In this document: piece after piece, positions 1-5,370 of the stretch
How positions within the stretch are numbered: position 1 is the first letter of the stretch
Layout of the letters: each line of letters starts with the position of its first letter
Made by a program: the position numbers and the translations under genes
The notes under the pieces: generated by a model
Databases searched by the model: none
Told to the model about the DNA's origin: nothing
The model's input: the letters and a program-made list of their open reading frames with translations, nothing else
NCBI GenBank assembly: GCA_903906325.1
Contig: CAIVJV010000316.1
Location: 1-5,751, forward strand
Source: an uncultured Gemmatimonadota bacterium
GTDB lineage: Bacteria; Gemmatimonadota; Gemmatimonadetes; Gemmatimonadales; Gemmatimonadaceae
Length of the DNA: 5,751 bases
Direction: 5' to 3'

Positions 1-331
1 CCCAGAGCGCGGCGATCGCCACCGAGGGGGGCAGGAAGAGGACCGCACCGAACATGGCGAGGAGGATCCAGCTCGCCCCGGTGAGCTGTGTCGTCTCATG
101 GGGGCGGAGCATCCATCCGAACCAAGAAAGGAACCAGCGCTGGAGGGCCGCGCTCCGGCGCCGTCCGATCTCGATCACCGCCGCGACCACGAGGCCGGCG
201 CCGAGGAGGGCGAGGACGGCGGCGCGAGGGACCCAGGCGAAGGCGAGGGCCAGAGGGAAGAGCGCGGAGCAGAGATGGATCGCCTTGCGACCGAGCTCTC
301 CGAGCCAGGGGGTCGGAGGGGGAGCGGTCAC
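1..331 (-). CDS. Diacylglycerol/polyprenol kinase family membrane protein (partial, 3' end outside window)
   Basis: The first 110 residues are present and the frame stays open to the left edge. They read as an N-terminal stretch MTAPPPTPWLGELGRK followed by hydrophobic segments at about residues 18-36, 38-55 and 87-110. The motif GELGRKAIH (11-19) and the later LTGASWILL (83-91) match the pattern of the CTP-dependent lipid kinase family that includes dolichol kinase, phytol kinase and yeast Dgk1: an E/RK..H near the start, and TGAS followed by a membrane helix. Known members are integral membrane proteins that phosphorylate polyprenols, phytol or diacylglycerol; the substrate here cannot be told. 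The expected downstream Gly/Asp-rich motifs lie beyond the window. The GTG start overlaps the stop of the GWxTD lipoprotein gene (GTGA), which implies translational coupling, and there is no good Shine-Dalgarno of its own. Family call fairly sure; substrate unknown. Confidence 0.82.
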   Translation of the reverse strand, partial: MTAPPPTPWLGELGRKAIHLCSALFPLALAFAWVPRAAVLALLGAGLVVAAVIEIGRRRSAALQRWFLSWFGWMLRPHETTQLTGASWILLAMFGAVLFLPPSVAIAALW

Positions 332-1740
332 CGCAGACGTCGACGGAACTCCGTCTCGAACCGCACCTCACTCGCTTGCGTGAGACGCCACCGCCCGGTG
401 CCCGTCTGATCGAAGAAGGTGAGTTGCAGGTTCATCGCCTGATAGATCCAGACCTGCTGCCGATTCCGACTCATGTCGTTGAGTTGGGGCTCGATGAGTT
501 GGTCCGGTTCCCCGAGGACGATGAAGACGCGTCCGCGATCGGATTGCCATCCCACACCGGCTTCGTCGCTGAAGCGCTGATTCGCGCGGACGAGGCGGTC
601 GAAGTAGGCGTTGAGCTCTTCGTGGGTGGTGGTGCGCGGGTCGGGGTCCGTGGCTTGGACGAAGGCGCTCCAGGCGGCGGGGCGCCCCTCCGGCGGGGCG
701 TCGCGCAGCGCATTGATCCGCGCCGGCGTGGCGTAATACCGGAGATAGAAGAGCATGTCGTCGTACGTCGCCACGGGGAGTCCTGCCCCGAAGCTGACGA
801 AGACGTAGGACGAGACGGTGTCGCGGGCCCCGTCGCGCGTGAGCGAGAGTTGGCCGACGCCGATCCCGATGCGCGAGACCGGGATGTCCACGATCCCCGC
901 GGCGAGACCGCGACGGGTCGGGAGCGCGAGGGTGTCGGTCCAGAGGACGCGCCCGGTCTCGTTCCGGATCAGGAGGCGGAGGGGCGCGGTGGACCCGGGG
1001 AGGTCGTAGGCCTCCATGTAGACCGGGATGATCGAGTCGCGTCCGATCACCGCGGTCCCCGAGGGGGCGATCACGAGGGCGGGGAGACTGTCGGTGGTGT
1101 CGCGCGCCGTGGCCTCGAGGACCGGCACGGGGGTCCCGATCCCGCCGGGGCCGAGGCGTGGGATGCGAAGGGCCGCGCGTTCCTCCACCGACCGCTGGGA
1201 CGACTCGTCACGCACGACGACGGTGAGGGTGTAACTCCCGGGTGGGACGTCGAGCACCTCTTGATGGAAGATGCTCTCGTCGCCGCGCGTGGTCTCACGA
1301 TAGGTGCCGACGAGCACCTCCTGTTGCACCTCGCGTCGGGCGATGGTCTGCCCGTCCTGCGCGAGTTCGATGGTCGCGATGTAGCCGGCGCGGAATCGGG
1401 TGTCCGACTGGCGCGCGAAGGTGAGCGCGACCGCGGGGAAGGAGACCGCGACCACCACGTGGGTGGTATCGGGTGCGGGCGAGGCGAAGGCCGCGACACG
1501 TCCCAGGAGGGGGAAGGGCATCCCGCGCGCGAGCATCCCCATCTGGCGATAGAGCGCGGTGGCGTCGAAGGAGAGGGCCTGCGCCCCACGTGGGACGCTC
1601 GGGGCGGGGCGGCGTCCGGTCGGTGAGGGTTGGCCCGGACGCGCCCCGTCGGTCGCGCCCCCGCGCGACGCCCCGCACCCACTCACCACGGAGGCGAGGA
1701 GTAGGCTCATGAGCGGGAGGACCACGCGCCGGTGTGCCAT
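328..1740 (-). CDS. GWxTD domain-containing lipoprotein
   Basis: This is a 470-residue envelope protein of unknown molecular function. It starts MAHRR followed by a hydrophobic core and the lipobox V-S-G-C with Cys22, a typical lipoprotein signal peptide, so the mature protein should be lipid-anchored outside the cytoplasmic membrane. A low-complexity Ser/Pro/Gly/Arg linker runs to about residue 50. A long middle part, rich in predicted beta strands, spans about 80-330. The C-terminal GWxTD domain has GWQSDRGRVFIVLGEPD at 397-413 and W431/Y433 in VWIY; position 4 of the name motif is Ser instead of Thr. The family is known mainly from Gemmatimonadota, Acidobacteriota and relatives and has no assigned reaction. 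I chose the ATG at 1740 because starting at 1818 would put 26 non-signal residues before the signal peptide. An in-frame GTG lies immediately upstream (1743). It is followed by, and overlaps, the lipid-kinase gene. Confidence 0.88.
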   Translation of the reverse strand: MAHRRVVLPLMSLLLASVVSGCGASRGGATDGARPGQPSPTGRRPAPSVPRGAQALSFDATALYRQMGMLARGMPFPLLGRVAAFASPAPDTTHVVVAVSFPAVALTFARQSDTRFRAGYIATIELAQDGQTIARREVQQEVLVGTYRETTRGDESIFHQEVLDVPPGSYTLTVVVRDESSQRSVEERAALRIPRLGPGGIGTPVPVLEATARDTTDSLPALVIAPSGTAVIGRDSIIPVYMEAYDLPGSTAPLRLLIRNETGRVLWTDTLALPTRRGLAAGIVDIPVSRIGIGVGQLSLTRDGARDTVSSYVFVSFGAGLPVATYDDMLFYLRYYATPARINALRDAPPEGRPAAWSAFVQATDPDPRTTTHEELNAYFDRLVRANQRFSDEAGVGWQSDRGRVFIVLGEPDQLIEPQLNDMSRNRQQVWIYQAMNLQLTFFDQTGTGRWRLTQASEVRFETEFRRRLR

Positions 1741-1748
1741 CACGGTAC

Positions 1749-1754
1749 AATCTA
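1749..1754 (-). promoter_or_regulatory. Probable -10 element of the GWxTD lipoprotein gene
   Basis: On the minus strand TAGATT stands 8 nt before the ATG at 1740 and 5 nt before an in-frame GTG at 1743. No Shine-Dalgarno sequence lies between, so the mRNA would have little or no leader. No recognisable -35 is found at 16-20 bp upstream, which lowers confidence. The hexamer lies in the 104-bp divergent region shared with the Ser/Thr kinase gene. Confidence 0.4.
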
Positions 1755-1808
1755 CCCCACCGTGCGCGACCGGGGTGCGCCGCGATCCGCCACGATACGG
1801 CACGCTGC

Positions 1809-1837
1809 TTGCTCCCATCCCCGGGCCACCCTAGCTT
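1809..1837 (+). promoter_or_regulatory. Promoter of the Ser/Thr kinase gene, probably leaderless
   Basis: TTGCTC (1809-1814), a 17-bp spacer and TAGCTT (1832-1837) fit a housekeeping sigma-70-type promoter. The ATG at 1845 follows after exactly 7 nt, so transcription would begin at or next to the start codon. The preceding bases (CGCCGCC) hold no Shine-Dalgarno. The pyrE promoter in this window has the same spacing, which supports both. Confidence 0.6.
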
Positions 1838-1844
1838 CGCCGCC

Positions 1845-2750
1845 ATGACACGTGACGCGCTCGTCGGCACCGCCCTCGCCGGGTACACCCTCATCGACCG
1901 CGTCGGCGAAGGGGGGACCGCCACGGTCTACCGGGCCACCCACCCCACCCACGGGACGGTGGCGTTCAAGGTCCTGCGCGAGAAGCTGCGGGCGGATAAG
2001 ACCGCCGTCGCCCGCTTCGTACGGGAGGGGGGGTTCGGCGCCAAGGTCACGCACCCGAACGTGATTCGCACCATCGCGTCGGGCGAGGTCGATGGGCTCC
2101 CCTACCTCGTGTTGGAGTGGGCCCCGGGCGAGCTCCTCGAGAGCTATCTCCGCCAGCACGCCCCACTCCCACCGGACGAGGTGGCGACGATCGTCACCCA
2201 GATCGCCGGCGCGGTCGGGGCGGCGCATCAGGTGGGGATCGTCCACCGCGACCTCAAGCCGGACAACTGCATCTACGACCCCGAGACGCGGACGGTGAAG
2301 CTCCTGGACTTCGGGATCGCGACCGCCACCAACGCCACGGCGGACCAGCGGCTCACGCGGGCGGGATTCTTCGTGGGGACGCTCATGTACGTGGCCCCCG
2401 AGGCCCTCTCCGGGGAGATCGTCTCCACGGCGGCCGACCAGTACTCGTTGGCGACGATGGCGTATCAGCTGCTCACCGGATCGCTCCCCTACGCCGCGAA
2501 GAACCCGCGCGAGATGTTCGCGCAGCTGCTGAAGGCGCCCCCGACCCCGCTGAACAAGGCGAACCCCGATCGGCTCTTCACCGACGCGGTCGAGGCGGTG
2601 GTGATGAAGGCGCTCGCCCGGACCCCGGCGGATCGCTATCCCGACACCGTCACCTTCGCTGCGGCGCTCTCGGCGGCGCTCACCGATCCCTTCCCCGCGG
2701 AGTCGGAGGGCGGGTTGTTCTCGAAGATGAAGGGGCTGTTCGGCCGCTAA
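1845..2750 (+). CDS. Serine/threonine protein kinase (compact, Hanks-type)
   Basis: This 301-residue protein is almost entirely a kinase domain that transfers ATP phosphate to Ser/Thr of protein substrates. The Gly-rich loop is GEGGTATV (21-28), the ATP-binding lysine K42 in VAFKV, and the likely alpha-C glutamate E61. The catalytic loop is HRDLKPDN (134-141, base D136), DFG is 155-157 and APE is 184-186; R135 makes it an RD kinase. Thr171 and Thr179 lie in the activation segment. All catalytic residues are present, so it should be active. No transmembrane segment, PASTA or other sensor domain follows. After the domain, a short acidic linker leads to the basic amphipathic tail GLFSKMKGLFGR (290-301). 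The ATG at 1845 is chosen over the in-frame ATG at 1734 because the promoter lies between them and the domain begins soon after. It is divergent from the lipoprotein gene and convergent with the histidine kinase gene. Substrate unknown. Confidence 0.93.
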   Translation: MTRDALVGTALAGYTLIDRVGEGGTATVYRATHPTHGTVAFKVLREKLRADKTAVARFVREGGFGAKVTHPNVIRTIASGEVDGLPYLVLEWAPGELLESYLRQHAPLPPDEVATIVTQIAGAVGAAHQVGIVHRDLKPDNCIYDPETRTVKLLDFGIATATNATADQRLTRAGFFVGTLMYVAPEALSGEIVSTAADQYSLATMAYQLLTGSLPYAAKNPREMFAQLLKAPPTPLNKANPDRLFTDAVEAVVMKALARTPADRYPDTVTFAAALSAALTDPFPAESEGGLFSKMKGLFGR

Positions 2751-3649
2751 GCCTTGATCCCCGGCTCCACCGGGAGCCAGCAGGTGAAGGTCGATCCCCG
2801 CTCCGGCGCGCTCTCCAGCGTGATGTCCCCGCCCAAGAGCCGCGCGAGGCGCCGTGTGATCGAGAGCCCGAGCCCGGTCCCGCGGCGCGCCGAATCGGAG
2901 CGCGATCCCGACTCCACCTGCTCGAACTCCTCGAAGATCCGCTCCTGATCCTTCTCGGCGACCCCGATCCCGGTGTCGACCACCTGCAGTGCGATCCAGG
3001 TCCCGCCCGCCGTGAGCAGTGGCCGCTTCGTCGCCGTCTGGGTGTAGCTCGTCACCGCGCCGTCGGGGACGAGACTCGCGCGCACCGTGATCCCCCCCGC
3101 GGGCGTGAACTTCACCGCGTTGCCGAGGAGGTTGACGAGGATCTGCCGCAGATGGGTCGGGTCGGTGGAGACGCGCGGCAGGGTGGCCGGGACCTGGATC
3201 GAGAGCGCCAACCCCTTCTCGATCACCAGCGGCTCGATCTCACTCGCGACGTCGATCACGAAGGCGCGGAGCGAGAGGGGCTCGGGGTGGACGTCGAGCC
3301 GGCCAGCGGAGAGGCGGGCGAGGTCGAGGATCTGGTCCACGAGCGATTGCAGGTGCTCGGCGGAGCTCTGGATCCGCTCCACCGGCCCGACCATGCGGGG
3401 GCCGAGCTCGCCGTAGGAGCCGTCGCGCAGGAGGTCCACGAACCCGACGATCGCAGCCAGGGGAGTACGAAGCTCGTGCGAGACGTTGGCGAGGAACTCC
3501 GACTTGGCGCGATTGGCGCGCGCGAGTTCGAAGGAGAGGTGTTCGAGCTCGGCGCTCCGTTCCCGGAGCCGGCGCCGTTGCGCCCGCGCCGAGAGGAGGA
3601 AGACCACCAAGGCGACGGCCAGGACCGTCGCGAGCACCCATCCGAGCAT
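2747..3649 (-). CDS. Membrane-anchored sensor histidine kinase (orphan)
   Basis: This 300-residue histidine kinase autophosphorylates on His and passes the phosphate to a response regulator. One N-terminal transmembrane segment covers about residues 3-20. A basic, coiled-coil-like linker runs to about 48. The HisKA dimerisation domain has NVSHELRTPL (55-64) with phospho-acceptor H58. The ATPase domain has an N box (LVNLLGNAVKF, 171-181), a G1 box DTGIG (225-229), an F box (IFEEFEQV, 238-245) and a G2 box GTGLGLSI (257-264). All boxes are intact, so it should be catalytically competent. There is no periplasmic loop, PAS, GAF or HAMP domain, so the signal input is not visible; it could sense through the membrane segment or a partner protein. 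No response regulator is encoded next to it. An AGGGGG stretch stands 3 nt before the ATG and may serve as the ribosome binding site, although the spacing is short. Its stop overlaps the stop of the Ser/Thr kinase gene by 4 bp. Confidence 0.92.
   Translation of the reverse strand: MLGWVLATVLAVALVVFLLSARAQRRRLRERSAELEHLSFELARANRAKSEFLANVSHELRTPLAAIVGFVDLLRDGSYGELGPRMVGPVERIQSSAEHLQSLVDQILDLARLSAGRLDVHPEPLSLRAFVIDVASEIEPLVIEKGLALSIQVPATLPRVSTDPTHLRQILVNLLGNAVKFTPAGGITVRASLVPDGAVTSYTQTATKRPLLTAGGTWIALQVVDTGIGVAEKDQERIFEEFEQVESGSRSDSARRGTGLGLSITRRLARLLGGDITLESAPERGSTFTCWLPVEPGIKA
2763..2778. other. Small GC-rich hairpin just past the Ser/Thr kinase stop
   Basis: GGCTCC (2763-2768), loop ACCG and GGAGCC (2773-2778) form a perfect 6-bp stem 12 nt after the kinase stop codon, inside the 3' coding end of the histidine kinase gene. 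It has no T tract. It could slow or protect the end of the kinase transcript, but in GC-rich coding DNA such stems arise by chance. Confidence 0.2.
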
Positions 3650-3681
3650 CGTCCCCCTGATCGCGCCGATCGTCCTACCGA

Positions 3682-3710
3682 TTGACCCCTGCGGCCCGCT
3701 CCCGTAGCGT
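3682..3710 (+). promoter_or_regulatory. Promoter of pyrE, probably leaderless
   Basis: TTGACC (3682-3687), a 17-bp spacer and TAGCGT (3705-3710) form a good sigma-70-type promoter. The ATG at 3718 follows after 7 nt, with only CCCCGCC between, so there is no room for a leader, a Shine-Dalgarno or a pyrimidine-sensing attenuator. It lies in the 68-bp gap between pyrE and the divergent histidine kinase gene. Confidence 0.62.
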
Positions 3711-3717
3711 CCCCGCC

Positions 3718-4269
3718 ATGACCCCGCACACCCGCCTGCTCGACCTCCTCGCCCAGCGCAGCGCCACGCGCGGATCGTTCACCCTCGCGTCCGGCCGGCA
3801 GTCGGACCTCTACATCGACGCCCGACTCACGACGATGCACCCCGAGGGGCTCTCGTTGATCGGGCCGCTCGGACTCGCGACCCTTCGCGAGCGCGGGTGG
3901 ACGGCCGACAGCGTCGGTGGGCTCACCCTCGGCGCCGACCCGGTGAGCTACGCGATCGCCTACGCCAGCCAGCTCGCCGGCACGCCGATCCGCGCGTTCA
4001 CCGTGCGGAAGGAAGCGAAAACCCACGGCACGGGCAAGTTGGTGGAGGGGGCGTTCCTCCCGACCGATCGGGTGGTGGTGATCGAGGATGTGATCACCAC
4101 CGGGGGGTCCGCGCTCAAGGCGGTCGCGGCGCTGCGCGCGGCCGGTGCGACGGTGGTGGGTGTGCTCGCGGTGGTCGATCGCGAGGAGGGAGGACGTGAG
4201 GCGCTCGAAGCGGCCGGTCTCGCCGTGGCCGCCCTCGCCCGCGCCTCGGAGATCGTCGCCCGGATGTGA
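3718..4269 (+). CDS. pyrE: Orotate phosphoribosyltransferase
   Basis: This cytoplasmic enzyme of de novo pyrimidine synthesis joins orotate and PRPP to give orotidine 5'-monophosphate, which OMP decarboxylase then converts to UMP. At 183 residues it is within the range of short bacterial forms. The N-terminal part has the typical FTLASGRQSDLYID (21-34). The catalytic loop region has VRKEAKTHGTGKLVEG (96-111), including K98, K101 and H103. The PRPP-binding motif VVVIEDVITTGGSA lies at 119-132, with the acidic pair E123/D124. All expected active-site residues are present. The ATG at 3718 is preferred to the in-frame ATG at 3682, which lies on the -35 hexamer and adds residues unlike the family. 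No other pyr gene is adjacent. It is convergent with the AraC-type gene, with a 12-bp gap. Confidence 0.95.
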   Translation: MTPHTRLLDLLAQRSATRGSFTLASGRQSDLYIDARLTTMHPEGLSLIGPLGLATLRERGWTADSVGGLTLGADPVSYAIAYASQLAGTPIRAFTVRKEAKTHGTGKLVEGAFLPTDRVVVIEDVITTGGSALKAVAALRAAGATVVGVLAVVDREEGGREALEAAGLAVAALARASEIVARM

Positions 4270-4281
4270 CCGGCGGCGCGA

Positions 4282-5205
4282 TCATCGGGCCCGGGCCTGC
4301 CAGGCGGCCCGGCGGTCGCGCACCGAGGGGGGAAGGACGCGCGGGGGACGCTCCGGCATCCCCGCCTTGAGCGCGAGCGGACGCAAGGTGCGCAGCGCGG
4401 CCAGATGCGGCCGCACCAACTCCGCCATCCACCGCTCCAACATCCGCTCGCTCGTCATCTCCCGACGGAACTGACCGGCGGGGATCCCGAAGTAGAGTCG
4501 CAGGTGGCGGCTGAAGCTCTGCGGGGAGGAGTAGCGCAACGCGATCGCGACGTCCGCGACCGAATGTCCGGGATCCTCGAAGAGGCGTGCGGCGCGGAGC
4601 AGTCGGGCATAGGCGAGGTAGCGCTTCGGGGCCGGGAGCCTGGCCCGAAAGAAGCGACTCATGAGGGTGCTGGGGACGACGCCGAGCCGACCGCAGAGGT
4701 CGCGGACCGTATGTGCCGGGTCGTGGCGATCCAACACCGCCTCGAAGAAGCGCCAGACATCGGCGGGCGCCTCCCCGACCTCGCCCCGCACTGCCAAGAG
4801 GGTGCGTCGCTCGACCTCCTGGGCCGCCTCCTCCGTGAGGAGATGACGCAACCGCATCCAGCCGGCGGGCACACGGACATCGACCAACCGCGTCACGCCG
4901 GCCTGCCCGAGCTGCATCAACGTCTCGGGCGCGGGAAGCGCGGTGCCGAGGAGCGCGACGGTGGGGACCATCGGGAACTCGCGCACCACACTCGCCATCC
5001 GCCGCTCCGCATCGTGTCCACAGCGCGTGACAGAGACCACGACCGCGCTGACCGGGCGTCGCTTCAACTCGGCGTGCGCATCCGCGACGGTTTCGCGGTG
5101 GATGGCGTAGAAGAGCCCGGTTCCCGCGGCGTCGATGCGGGTGCGTTCTGCGGGGTCGACTACGGTGATGACCGGAGCGTTCAGGGTGCGGGCCGGCGGC
5201 GTCAT
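4282..5205 (-). CDS. AraC-family transcriptional regulator with receiver-like N-terminal region
   Basis: This 307-residue protein is a probable DNA-binding transcription regulator. The AraC-type double helix-turn-helix lies at about 150-246. The first helix-turn-helix is near 165-185 (VRDLCGRLGVVPSTLMSRFF). The second, at 214-234, is followed by the signature tail RLYFGIPAGQFR (235-246). Residues 12-123 alternate strands and helices like a CheY-type receiver: VITVVD (12-17), AVVVSV (54-59), VPTVALLG (80-87) and TRLVDV (105-110). The place where the phosphorylated Asp would sit, at the end of the third strand, appears to be Ser58, so phosphorylation in the usual way is unlikely. A basic extension of about 60 residues follows the DNA-binding domain and is not part of the usual AraC architecture. 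The start is supported by a strong Shine-Dalgarno. Target genes and ligand are unknown; the neighbours pyrE and rnpB are not obvious targets. Confidence 0.85.
   Translation of the reverse strand: MTPPARTLNAPVITVVDPAERTRIDAAGTGLFYAIHRETVADAHAELKRRPVSAVVVSVTRCGHDAERRMASVVREFPMVPTVALLGTALPAPETLMQLGQAGVTRLVDVRVPAGWMRLRHLLTEEAAQEVERRTLLAVRGEVGEAPADVWRFFEAVLDRHDPAHTVRDLCGRLGVVPSTLMSRFFRARLPAPKRYLAYARLLRAARLFEDPGHSVADVAIALRYSSPQSFSRHLRLYFGIPAGQFRREMTSERMLERWMAELVRPHLAALRTLRPLALKAGMPERPPRVLPPSVRDRRAAWQARAR
4286..4311. terminator. Possible hairpin terminator between convergent pyrE and AraC-type genes
   Basis: CGGGCC (4286-4291) pairs with GGCCCG (4306-4311), and inside it GCCT (4295-4298) pairs with AGGC (4302-4305) around a 3-nt loop, giving a 10-bp GC stem with a 3-nt bulge. 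It starts 17 nt after the pyrE stop and lies in the last codons of the AraC-type gene. There is no T tract on either strand, so intrinsic termination is doubtful. Confidence 0.3.
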
Positions 5206-5211
5206 CTCTTT

Positions 5212-5217
5212 CTCCTC
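5212..5217 (-). promoter_or_regulatory. Shine-Dalgarno of the AraC-type gene
   Basis: On the minus strand GAGGAG stands 6 nt before the ATG at 5205 (GAGGAGAAAGAGATG). This fixes the start codon and shows that this gene, unlike the Ser/Thr kinase and pyrE genes, is translated from a leadered mRNA. No clear -10/-35 pair was found in the roughly 165 bp up to rnpB. Confidence 0.7.
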
Positions 5218-5317
5218 GTTGGGGTTGGGTGCGTCGTTCCCCCCGATCCTCGGCCCCTCCGGTCACCCTCCCGTCATCTCAACTCCACCCTGCACCCCCG
5301 GCGGTCACTCGGCCATT

Positions 5318-5332
5318 TGACGCTTGTCACAA
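5318..5332. promoter_or_regulatory. Overlapping small palindromes, possible operator
   Basis: TGAC-N4-GTCA (5318-5329) and TTGT-C-ACAA (5324-5332) overlap in the intergenic region between the AraC-type gene and rnpB, 26 bp upstream of the rnpB -10. This is the only AT-richer patch in an otherwise very GC-rich gap. Such symmetry may mark a regulator site for either divergent unit. It is short and may be chance. Confidence 0.25.
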
Positions 5333-5357
5333 TGGTCGGATCGGAGGGGGGTGGGGT

Positions 5358-5363
5358 TATATT
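5358..5363 (+). promoter_or_regulatory. -10 element of rnpB
   Basis: TATATT is the best -10 hexamer in the window and stands 7 nt before G5371, the first base of RNase P helix P1. No good -35 is seen at 16-19 bp upstream (for example GTCGGA at 17 bp). TTGTCA and TTGACG lie too far away, at 28 and 35 bp. Confidence 0.6.
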
Positions 5364-5370
5364 CAGGTAC

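Noticed and set aside
96..371. 91-codon minus-strand frame spanning the lipoprotein end
   Set aside because: Arg/Pro-rich shadow. The adjacent frame starting at GTG 331 encodes recognisable membrane segments and lipid-kinase motifs and is coupled to the upstream stop.
88..1626. 512-codon open frame on the plus strand opposite the GWxTD lipoprotein gene
   Set aside because: Low-complexity Arg/Gly/Glu/Asp-rich translation, typical of a shadow frame in GC-rich DNA. The opposite strand has a signal peptide, lipobox and a known domain.
1741..1818. Upstream ATG at 1818 as start of the lipoprotein
   Set aside because: It would bury the signal peptide and lipobox 26 residues inside the protein, and it lies upstream of the likely -10 element.
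1734..1844. Upstream ATG at 1734 as start of the Ser/Thr kinase
   Set aside because: It adds 37 residues unlike a kinase N-terminus, lies upstream of the -35/-10 pair at 1809-1837, and would overlap the start of the divergent lipoprotein gene.
2117..3685. 522-codon open frame on the plus strand across the Ser/Thr kinase and histidine kinase genes
   Set aside because: It overlaps two genes with complete catalytic motifs and its translation is compositionally biased with no recognisable domain. It is open only because stop codons are rare at this GC content.
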